A DNA stretch of 21,790 nt from Neolentinus lepideus HHB14362 ss-1 (taxonomy: Eukaryota; Basidiomycota; Agaricomycetes; Gloeophyllales; Gloeophyllaceae): contig KV425712.1 in assembly GCA_001632425.1 (NCBI GenBank), forward strand, positions 1 through 21,790, written 5' to 3'. Below, one piece after another: positions 10,080 to 18,835 of this stretch. The notes under the pieces were generated by a model. The model saw only the letters and a program-made list of their open reading frames with translations, was not told the DNA's origin and did no database searches. Made by a program: the position numbers and the translations under genes. Within the stretch, counting starts at the first letter, position 1. Every line of letters begins with the position of its first letter.

Positions 10080-12394
10080 AAGCTGTACCACACATCCCAA
10101 CGGAGTGGTTGCTCCACCGTAACAGCATGAGTATCCTTTGTTACCTTGCTAGCATGTCCCGGCACCGGTGATTTTGGTCCAGTTACGGGGATAGCTCCAT
10201 TTCTTGTGACACACTCGACTCCCAACACAATGTACATATTTCTTATCCCCCGAGCCGTTACTATGAACACAGATCTTCGAGACTGATGCTAACAGTGGAT
10301 AAAGCTTGGCGCCCACTTGTCTTCCATCTTGTTCTTCAGGTAGATTGGTCCACTCCGGGTCGGTGAAGTCTGTTGGTATGTGGCTTTCTAGCTTCTTTGG
10401 TTTGGACTATGCTCGTACGGGACTTATTCATCTTAGCTGCTTCATCCTCGTGGTCTTCTTTGGCTTGATCAATGTTCATTTCATCTATGTCTGGCAACTA
10501 CGGAGATGGTGAGCAGGTACTTTGCATTTGAGGATTGAACTCAGACTCACTTGCTTTCCGTGGATCTCATAAGTGAGCTTTGTAGAAGTGGTGATGTCTT
10601 CAAGCCATTTATGGAGCAAGACCGAGTCAGGCAATGCTCCGAGGTACTGTGCCAATATGTCGACAACAGCCTCAATACCATGTCCGCTGACAGGCTACAA
10701 CACACAACAACCACCAAAAACACCTAGAAAACACGGAGGGAACTCCGTCTAATAGTGTCGGCAGTCGAAGGGCAGAAGGGCAAAGCTCGGGGGAGGTGAG
10801 GAAGGCAAAACAGAACACTAAATGGCACCGTATATCTCCTGTGAGTCGACCCAGATGCTCTACGCAACTCCTAACTCTCTACAATTCTGAAACGACACTT
10901 CTCGGCGCCGACTCGGCGCTTCTCGGAGGATATTCGGTACTGGGCAAGACCAGCTGTCCGTTGGAAGGACTCGGAAGGGTGAAAGACAATAGCTCAGAAG
11001 GTTCCTCCACGCCGGAGGACTCTAGGACGGAATAGAACACAACGCGGACGCAGTAAAACGCAGTAAGAATGCAATGGAGACGATAAGACGCAATGCAAAA
11101 GCGAGACCTCACGCCGAGGCTGACTAGAACGCAATTTTGAACGCAGCAAGACTTGAGATGTGAAAGGTGAACTAAATTCGATGGTGACCCGTACGGTGGT
11201 CCGAAATGATCTCCTGGGGGTCCGAGAATACAGGGTGTCTAAAGTACTAAGTAACCCAAACGTCCGAAATCTACTAAGTCCGAAGCTCCTTCGTCTATCA
11301 AATCATGCCATATGCAACAAATGAGAATATACATCCGAAAACATACCGCCACAGCACGCCATATGCCTAACCGAGTACCGCAATCGTTCCGAAATACGCT
11401 CGGTGCCTTAGAAACAACTGGTCCGAAGGAAAACCTTCCAAAATTGCTCCATCCAAAGTGTCGGCGCCCACGAATGACTTGTATGAGCTGACTCGCATCG
11501 TGAACATCGTAAGGATAGTCGACAAAGGTCCGCGATGGCATCAGAGCAGCAAGGAGGGTCCGCAGCACCTGAACTCGGTGTGTCCAGTCAACTCGGAGGT
11601 GCCGCATAGTCAAACAGAGGATAGGATCATCGCAAGTGTGTAAGGGAGACTGGATACAGTCAACTCGGCATGGATAAGCTCGGGACAGAGGTGCCGAGAG
11701 CGCCGAGTGTAGTGAAATCGCTGACGTCGGGGGGTTCCGAAGGTCCTGAATGCTGACTAGCCTTGCAACGTCCACATGGTGATGTTCTGGAGAACGTAGG
11801 AGGTCCGCCGATAACGTCGGTGCTGCTCTTGAGGTGCGTAATGGTTACTTGGTCATCTCGGCATACAGTAAAGGCTCCGAGGATCTCCGAGGATGCGGTG
11901 GTGAAGTACTGAAACTCGGCGCTATGTCTAAGTGCATCGGTTGTAGCAGGCGTATGGCTCGGAGCTCAGATATGAAGTACGTCGGAGCATGGAGATGTGT
12001 CGGAGGTGAATGGGAGTGGCGGAGTGCTCCGAGAAGTCGTTAGAAACACCGAAAATGCGTTTTCGGAGGCTAGCGGTGCCTGAGGCCTATCACCGCATTC
12101 TCAGATTGGCGTGATCTCGGTGCATGGTCCCCATTTAACTTCGAGTTGCTGGTTCACAGCCATTTCGAGACCTTCTTCATGTAGCCATGTCTCATCTGGT
12201 GCAAAACTATGAAATCCATAAAGAGAGTCGTTGGGTTGATGAAAAGGGACAGCATCAGGTAAATTCTGAAGATATACATGCAAGAGAGCTATGTTGTGTT
12301 TATAGTGGTTCTCGACCATGATCGGTGAACTTGCAGGAGAGGACAGTGAAATTTGCAATGCACCACTCAAAGATGCACGTGGCGCAGCTACCAT
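10080..12394 (-). pseudogene. Decayed 5' part of a hAT-type transposase-like gene
   Basis: The first part, 12394-12104, encodes NIALLHVYLQNLPDAVPF, NDSLYGF and MAVNQQLEVKWG. After a 1.4-kb interruption the gene resumes at 10694 behind an acceptor-like ttgttgtag with GHGIEAVVDILAQYLGALP and LLHKWLEDITTSTKLTYEIH. A 53-nt intron (10550-10498) leads to an acidic, basic-rich exon. A frameshift near 10378 precedes a Cys/His-rich segment (HCVGSRVCHKKWSYPRNW) resembling a BED-like zinc finger. The order of segments recalls a multicopy agaricomycete protein family, here thought to be a hAT transposase N-terminus (from memory). The catalytic and dimerisation region is absent: coding ends next to the left terminal repeats, so the element lost its 3' gene half. 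Confidence 0.5.
10725..12100. repeat. TCGG/CCGA-rich segment nested in the hAT element, origin unknown
   Basis: About 38 TCGG or CCGA tetramers occur between 10900 and 12070, roughly four times chance, often as CTCGG, CTCCGA or GTCCGAA. Small hairpins sit near both margins: ACGGAG-ggaa-CTCCGT at 10733-10748 and CCGAAAATGCGTTTTCGG at 12049-12066. The segment separates two parts of one gene, so it is either a nested insertion or an outsized intron with an insertion. No convincing terminal repeats or duplication could be paired. The long open frame at 11775-11239 has no recognisable protein character. Confidence 0.45.
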
Positions 12395-12755
12395 AGTCTC
12401 CTCGTACTATGCAGGTGGACTGAGGTGTGTATTATACTTTAGAGCCATTAAAAAGAGATCCGTCATAGCTACTATGCACCCTGAATCATTGTCTTGTAAG
12501 CTTGTGTCCATCCCAGACCAGTATTCCCAAATTAACCCAAATTTACGCCCTTCATTTAGGCCTGACCAAAATTACCGGTAAATTTCCTGTAAATTACAGG
12601 TGTTAAATAACCGAGGTAATTTACACGTCCCAATTTCCCTGAACCCTAGTGTGCTCTTTCCATTGACCGGTGAAGATATCAGCGTAACCTCCTGATAAGA
12701 GTGGTTGGGAGCGGTCTACGGAGATCTCGGAGCTCAGATCGCTACTCGAGAACAT

Positions 12756-13168
12756 AGTCGACAGAGCACTGAGTCAACCTCCCTGTCCCCGCGACACACG
12801 TGCCTGTCACAGTTGCGAGACGCATTGTCACAGGACTGTGGCTCAAACGACACCAACTATATATGGTAGCTACGCAGGCGAGACGAAAGTGTGCGAATGC
12901 TCCGAACACTGGGAAAATTTGGTGACTGTATGAAATCTGAACTAGGAGCAATTTAATGCACATGTTATCCCTGTAATTGTCGTGGCTCATACTCGAAAGC
13001 ATAGTGCTTGTGACAGCCATGCATGGGAAACTATGGAACATGTGAGACTATAGTTCACACGTTACGAGTCCTGAGGTACGAAGGATGAGTTTGTACGCTC
13101 AAAATGAGCGGGTTGCCGAATGATGTCCTTCGTGGGAACTCGTGCCGAGTAATCGGTGTTTCAAAATA
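12756..13168. other. Upstream region of the kinase gene
   Basis: On the minus strand this holds a TATATA box (about 12860) and possibly unrecognised 5' kinase exons. An out-of-frame ATG at 12820 could be an upstream ORF. No other gene was recognised. Confidence 0.35.
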
Positions 13169-13221
13169 TTTGTAGTGCTAATCACAAAATTGGATCCCAG
13201 ATTCATAGTCCGTTTGTAGTG
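13169..13221. mobile_element. Remnant end of a second CACTA element
   Basis: TTTGTAGTG occurs at 13169-13177 and GTTTGTAGTG at 13212-13221; both read as the right-hand terminus of a CACTA element. Between them, CACAAAATTGGATCCCA (13183-13199) matches CACAAAAAGGGATCCCA (21503-21519), near the right end of the intact element, at 15 of 17 positions. The segment therefore looks like the tail of a related copy lying directly before the next element's head. Confidence 0.5.
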
Positions 13222-13508
13222 ATCACTACAAACACTGCGTTCTGGACTCGCATGTTTGGGGGTCAAGTAGACACGAGTACAAGTTGTACCCTCGCGTATT
13301 CAAATATTAGAGCACGTGTCTTTGCTTAGCCTCGAACACGTGTGACTAGGTCCGAGCACATGGGCTCTGACACCTTCAGACATGCCATTTATTTGTGGCT
13401 CTGACTAGATGTGTCTACCCGGTCTATTCTGAGTTATTATGACCTTGTGTACCTGTGCCCGGTTACAAAATCATTACTATTGGCTTTCTTCAACGACATC
13501 TCTTCAAT

Positions 13509-13650
13509 CTAACTGAGACTGTTACTGAGCCTCTCGAAATCTGTTAAGTCCAAGTCTAACTGAGACTGTTACTGAGCCTCTCGAAATCCGTTGAGTCCAA
13601 GTCTAACATGACGCTGTTACTGAGCCTCTCGAAATCCGGTAAGTCCAAAT
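13509..13650. repeat. 47-bp tandem repeat, three copies
   Basis: Copies are 13509-13555, 13556-13602 and 13603-13650 (the last 48 nt). All share the core TGTTACTGAGCCTCTCGAAA. Copies 1 and 2 differ at only two positions; copy 3 has diverged at its start. They lie in the left subterminal zone of the CACTA element, just upstream of the transposase promoter, and may be transposase binding sites (inference). Confidence 0.9.
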
Positions 13651-13671
13651 AAGTCATGCGGCGCCGGGACA

Positions 13672-13777
13672 CACCATCGACGTGCCTCTCTCTCTGTCCC
13701 CTCTCTCTGTCCATCATCGACGTGCCTCTCTCTGTCCTTCATCGACATCTCTCTCTCTCTGTTCCTCACCTCTGACT
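13672..13777 (+). promoter_or_regulatory. CT-rich leader upstream of the CACTA transposase
   Basis: Repeated CATCGACGTGCCTCTCTCTC-like units with long CT runs end directly before ATG 13778. Pyrimidine-rich tracts near the transcription start are usual in fungal promoters. The short direct repeats may also have spread by slippage. Confidence 0.5.
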
Positions 13778-16700
13778 ATGCTGTCGTTACCTACTAAGGC
13801 ACGGGAGTATCGATGTTATTGTAGGAACTGTAATGGTAAGCGGGTAAGCCGGTGGGAGAGGGACAAGCACAAGCGCGATGAAGCTCTGCAACGGTGCCAG
13901 GCACTTGCGCTACCAAGTGTTCATCAACAAGATGGTGAGTTCCGAATCATGCACCTCGAGACTCACCCCTGTCATGGTTTTTTCAGATGCACGCTTGATT
14001 CCATCTTCAAGTTCCACCAAGAAGCAACGTCCAGCGGCCGTTCCACTCCCTTCCATTCCAACACAACTCGCTGCTCCAATCAATCATGGCTCTCCGGCGG
14101 CACCCCTTGACTCGGACGGAGACCATGCGATGGAACCCGAGCAGTCACATGTTTCAGAGGACGTGAGCTCTGCATCTTTTCTCCAGGCTATAAGTACTGA
14201 TTTCAAATTTATCTAATCCGGCATGCAGGATTCTCATGACCCAAACCAACATTCACACTCCAAACAGCGAGCTGCAGACAACACCAGTGCATACGTTTTT
14301 GATCCACCTTCCAGTCCCCTCCAGAACTTCAGTGAGCATGAGATCTTGTCCCCTGTTGCCGACATCTTTCTTCAAGAGCGCTCTGACTCGCTATATGCGT
14401 GCCTCCAAACTCCCTCTGACGACCCCGATCAAGACAGGACTTCCTCACTCTCACCAGATGACGACAGCTCAGATGCATCTGAATATATGAGTGATTCTAG
14501 CGCTAGCCTTTCCCCCCACGCGCAACCAGCGCCGCCCGAGTTCTTTGCGCCAAATACAGATCTCCCAGCTCAGCAGGATACACAGGCACCTGTATCTAAT
14601 GATGAATCTCTTGCTCGCCAAAGATCTCCGCGCACACGCAAGGTCCGCGTTCGCACAGAGATCGAGACATTACAGGAGCATCGCCAACTCGGTCTGTATG
14701 ACAACCCAGAAGATGGTGACGATGTACAGAATGATATTGCCTCCAGCGGGCTTGCAGCTGCTGCGTCTGGGACCTCTCTCGCTGTCCCAATTCTTGAGAT
14801 CCAATCGCTCGAGCCTCGTGACTCTGCCGCCCAGTCTTACTCTGAGTCGCACCACTCCTGGTTCGTACGGATGGTTTTGATGTTAGTTTCATTCCTCAAT
14901 ATCAAGTATCACGTAACCTTCCGTGCATGCTCGCTTATACTCTGGACCATGCGGACGATTTTTATCGGCCTCAGGCACCTTGCCAGGAACAATACTATGC
15001 CGACAACACTGACCTCAGTGATCCAAAACTTCGATCTGGGAGACCGGTTCCAGATCTACCCTGCCTGTCCTCTATGTCACGAGCTCTTCTCCTCCTGCAG
15101 CAGCCCAGATTCTGTATGCCCAAACTGCAATGTAGGGCTTTTCCAACCGAGGAACCGCTCGTTATTCGAGAGTTTAACTGGGCGTTGTCCTCCACCTCCC
15201 CCGCCTAAGTTAGCTGTACCACTCTCACCGCTATCAAGTCTTCTGGTTGACTTTCTCATGGAGGGTGACAATGAAGTTGTCTGTGAGCAGTGGCTTGACT
15301 ACGAGCCCAGCATGGATGGCGAATATAATTCTATGCTGGATGGTGAGGTGCCGAGAACCGTCAAAGACAGCAACGGCAAACCTTTCTTTGATCGCTCCTC
15401 ACTTTCGCAACCTGACGAGCTTCGGATCGGAGTGACGTTCAGCCTAGATTGGTGAGTGCGATGTAACTCCATTTTATTTCAGCCTGCTAATCTCACAACG
15501 ACCAAGGTTCAACAAGAATGTATCAAATTATTGTGGCAGTCATTCCGTCGGTGTTACTTCCTTCTGTGTCTCGAATCTACCGCCTGAATTGAGGTGCGTT
15601 TGAGTTCAAACTTTTTTCGTTCTTCATCTCTTACAGATTTCTACGCAGATACATGACATCCAATTTATTGGTACCGATCGTCACTCCTGGTCCTTTGGAG
15701 CCTACGGCAGAACAATTACAGAAATATCTCAAGATCCTTGTCGACGATCTTATCAAGTTATTTGAGGAGGGTGTTATGATCAAGACCCCTCGATACCCTG
15801 AAGGTACGTGCCTGGGAGTTATACCTTCATGAAGCATATCTGATTTCAGGAGCATTCTCAGGACATCTGGTGCTCGTCTTCCTCTTGGCGATTGTCTGCG
15901 ATCATCCGGCAATGTGCAAAGTATGCGGATTCGCAGACCACGGACACAGCGAAGCTCCATGCACAAAGTGCCATGTTCCTCATCACGAGCTGTTCTCAGA
16001 GAAGTCACTTTGCAATGGTGCGTATTTCTCACATCAATCCACGACTACGGATCCTTACGATATTGAAGGCTACGAGCCTCGCAACAGCGAGACACATCGC
16101 GCAAGATGTTTTACTTGGAAGAGCCTCAAGACTCAAGCTGATCGTGATACCTTCTTTGAGACATTTGGCGTGCGGTGGACCGAATTCGCGCGTTTATCAT
16201 ACTTTGACCTTGTCCGCTATACACTTATCGACCCTATGCATAATACGCTACAGGGAATCGCGAAGAACCAGTGGTATACCCAATGGATCCAGAAGAAGAT
16301 TCTGAGGGCTCTGATGGCAAATGATGGACGGGAACTTGGGCTGGTTCACCAATTCTTAGAAACGGTATGTTTCGACGCGCATATATTCACCTTAACTAAA
16401 TGTCTGCCCTAGTTTGAGGCACCACTATGGGCAGGACGTCTTCCGATTCGTATGGGCGAACCTGCAGGGGGTTCTCTCACTGCTGATGAATACAAGTTTG
16501 CCACCACTGTGGCCTTACCAATGATTGTATGTATTCTTCTCATAATTCTGACTGATCACTGATGATATTGTTAGCTTCCGGTTATATGGGACGCGTTCCT
16601 TCCGGCTGCGCAGAAAGACTTTTCTAAGCAGCAGAAGAAGTACAAGGCCGAGATGGCGCAATACAACAAAGATCTCAAGGCGTGGAAGCAACGACACCCT

Positions 16701-18254
16701 GAGGATCAACAAGAAGCCAATCCCACGCCGAAGAGAGTCCCAAAGGGTGTTCCACCTTTACCTACACCTGCCGGCACTTCTGCAAATGGCAACCCAAAGA
16801 AGTGGAAGGTGGATGCAAATGCTGACGACCCCAAGCCAACACCACCTGACCCTCCTGAGAAGTGATTGCATGAAGAGGAGCCACTCCTTTTCCTACGCTT
16901 TGCTACTGCTCTGAAAATATTGCTCGGATGGTCAATCAACGATCGCGCGATCACGAGGGCTCTTACGCTACTCAGCGACTACCTTCTGCAGTACCGAGAG
17001 GTGAGTTATTGAGGTTCTCATACAAATTTTGGTACACGCTGAGGAGCTTGTCTCGTGACAAGCTGTATGACGAGAAGGCGATGAAACCCAACCATCATTG
17101 GGTTGTGCATCTTCCTGACCAGGTCCGCGATTACGGGGCTATCTACAACTATTGGCTTTTCCTCGTGGAGCGGCTGAACAAGACGCTCAAGGACTATAAT
17201 ACGAATCATCGCGGCGGTGGCGAGCTTGAGGTAACACTCATGCACACTTTCCAGCGGGAATCTCGGGTGCGAGCTCTAGTAAGTCACCACCTCCATAATT
17301 ATTTGTGCAGCTGTACATCGATGGTTACTATAGGCCTCCCAACTATCCAAGAATGACAGGCTTCATGCTGCTGAGTGCGCCCTCGGAGAGAGACTCTTAC
17401 TGAAGCCAGGGGAAGACCGCGGTACTGTGGAAGCAGCAGCAGTTGAGAGTTTGGCCATTGCAGATGGTGAGTTGTACTTTACTTGTGATTCACAGTCGAA
17501 AGATGTACAATCCTGTTGCTCTACCCACAGCGCTCTCACCTCTTCGGCTAGAACTCGGGCCTAAAGTTTCGCATGTCTTGCAACCACTCTCACGAAGTGC
17601 AATCAGTGCTCTATGCGACTACTACAATTTGCAAGGTCTTCGTGTTCACATGCCTTTGGAGCGGCAACCCCTTCGCGGCACTCGTCCTGTTGCTCCCAGT
17701 GCGCTCTTCTTCGACTACATGGTTCTGGATGGCCGGCGTGTCATTCCGACCTCCCGCACACACCGGAAGAATGCAGGCTCGTCCATTGTTAAGGTAATTA
17801 TTGGTGGACAGATGTACGGTGGGGAAGTCCATCGGATCTTTCAACATTTTCAGCGCGATATCCGAGAGGATATCATCTGGGCAGAAATGCGCTGGATGAA
17901 GCCGGTGAAGAAGATACCTACGAAGAAGAATGTCTGGCTAGCTTTGTGAGTGCTTTGTCATTACCACCTGGGACAACAATCCTAACTAATACAGCCCTGA
18001 GCTCGAAATACAGTTCTGGACCTACGGACAATACCATGAAGCCAATGACGCTAGTGCCCCCCCTCCAATCGTGCCTTTCAGCTCAATCTGGTGCCAGCTA
18101 TCAAGAGGTGAATATCGCACTACGAAGCAAGAGTTCTGGATCACGACGACAATGGAACGAGTATGTATGCGAGCCTGTCAATGTCATTTGTGGTTCTGAC
18201 TATTTTTCCATGGAGGATTCGATATCGCTAATTGATTCATTGACTTCTCGTTGA
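13778..18254 (+). CDS. CACTA/EnSpm Tnp2-type transposase, 13 exons, one in-frame TGA
   Basis: Exons: 13778-13934, 13987-14162, 14229-15451, 15507-15593, 15637-15803, 15850-16364, 16413-16526, 16575-17000, 17063-17278, 17334-17466, 17531-17945, 17995-18160, 18216-18254; 1277 codons. The N-terminus has a Cys-rich zinc-knuckle-like motif (CYCRNCNGKRVSRW), then acidic, disordered sequence. About residue 325 a second Cys cluster (CPLCHELF..CPNC) follows a hydrophobic stretch. The transposase core shows LRIGVTFSLDWF, IVTPGPLEPTAEQLQKYL, AIVCDHPAMCKVCGFADH, CTKCHVPHH, FGVRWTEFARLSYFDLVR and TLIDPMHNTLQGIAKNQW, typical of Tnp2 (Transposase_21-like). MKPNHHWVVHLPDQVRDYG and VERLNKTLKDYNTNHRGGGE are DUF4218-like. 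TGA at 16863-16865 (codon 910) falls in a Lys/Pro-rich linker. A 69-nt GT..AG segment (16809-16877) would remove it in phase, though its donor (gtggat) is poor. Confidence 0.9.
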
Positions 18255-18258
18255 CCTG

Positions 18259-18384
18259 TTATTATTCACCGGCGTCCTCGATTGTCATTACTCACCGGTG
18301 TCCTTGATTGTCATTATTCACCGGCGTCCTCGATTATCATTATTCCTCAGTGTCGTCGATTGTGTTTACTAGGTCTCTCGATTG
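18259..18384. repeat. 26-bp minisatellite, four full copies plus a partial
   Basis: Copies are 18259-18284, 18285-18310, 18311-18336 and 18337-18362, with a decayed copy at 18363-18384. The unit core is TCATTATTCACCGGCGTCCT followed by CGATTG. It starts four bases after the transposase stop codon, so it forms the 3' UTR or the spacer between the convergent genes. Confidence 0.9.
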
Positions 18385-18489
18385 TCTTCTGCTGAGGACA
18401 TGCTTATACGATTGAATGGGCATGATTATACTGAATTACATGTGGTTAACTATAGCCGAAACAACACTTCAACAGACACAGGTTCCTGA

Positions 18490-18820
18490 CAAGATTGCAA
18501 CCAGCGTTGAGAGAGAGAGAGAAGCCTTGGCGCAATGGAGAACAAGACATACGAGCATCAAATTGCAAGCAGCATCAAGAGAGAGAATGGTAGTGAGAAC
18601 AAGAGCACATTCGAGCATCAGTCTTCGCAAAGGTGAGAGTTACAGAGATCCCAAATGAGGTAGCAAGCAGCGTCCAAAGACAGAAGGCTTGCCGGCACAA
18701 TCAGTGAGAATAAGCACACGTACAAGCATCAGTCTTCGAGAATGTCCAGAGATAGAAGGCGTTCTGGCACAGTCGGCAAGAACAACACGAGTCTCAGTCT
18801 TTGAGAATGTAAGGGTACGG
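18490..18820. repeat. Diverged tandem repeat, unit about 70-95 bp
   Basis: Related blocks begin GCAACCAGCGTTGAG, GCAAGCAGCATCAAG, GCAAGCAGCGTCCAAAG and GTCCAGAGATAGAAGG. Each is followed by an AGAACAAG/GAATAAG motif and then GAGCATCA or AAGCATCAGTCTTCG. Unit length varies, so small insertions have accumulated. The array lies between the two convergent gene ends. Confidence 0.7.
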
Positions 18821-18835
18821 AGATCCAAGAGTTCA

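Larger units (their letters stand above)
9883..12648. mobile_element. 2766-bp hAT-like transposon with 8-bp target duplication
   Basis: The left end begins TAGGGTTTGGGGAAATTGGG (9883 on). The right end, read inward on minus, begins TAGGGTTCAGGGAAATTGGG; 20 of the first 22 nt match. The flanks are GTGCGCTC (9875-9882) and GTGTGCTC (12649-12656), seven of eight identical, as expected of an old 8-bp hAT duplication. Subterminal zones are rich in TAATTTAC/GTAAATTA, and TGTAAATTACAGG occurs near both ends (about 10062 and 12587). The element interrupts the kinase between its Gly-rich loop and its VAIK lysine. It carries only part of a transposase-like gene and an internal insertion, so it is presumably non-autonomous. 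Confidence 0.85.
6605..12755 (-). pseudogene. Protein kinase gene (TKL-like) broken by two DNA transposons
   Basis: Coding pieces in order: 12755-12649, 9882-9802, 9746-9690, 7468-7346, 7291-7223, 7174-6977, 6924-6811 and 6810-6605. They supply every landmark of a kinase domain: Gly-rich loop SGGYADIFTG, VAIK with its lysine, the alpha-C glutamate in YRESYIM, RHPNILP, LVMPFCARGNL, catalytic loop VVHGDVKPANIL (HGD instead of HRD, common in fungal kinases), DFGIS, YMAIEF in the APE position, SDIWAFGM and CWQCDP. The frame runs from 12649 into 9882 and from 9690 into 7468 once the inserted elements and one copy of each duplication are discounted. A 1-nt loss at about 6811/6810 puts CWQCDP out of frame. 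The intron at 7345-7292 uses a weak donor (gtgctg). ATG 12755 is a tentative start: a TATATA lies about 105 bp upstream, but further 5' exons are possible. Confidence 0.85.

Noticed and set aside
11239..11775. 178-aa open frame on the minus strand
   Set aside because: It lies in the TCGG/CCGA repeat field, has no recognisable motif or splice context, and is probably open by composition.
13509..13650. CRISPR-like array
   Set aside because: The repeats are directly adjacent without spacers, and the setting is a eukaryotic transposon.
14596..15271. Several minus-strand frames within the transposase exon
   Set aside because: They lie opposite a well-supported coding exon and show no protein motifs.
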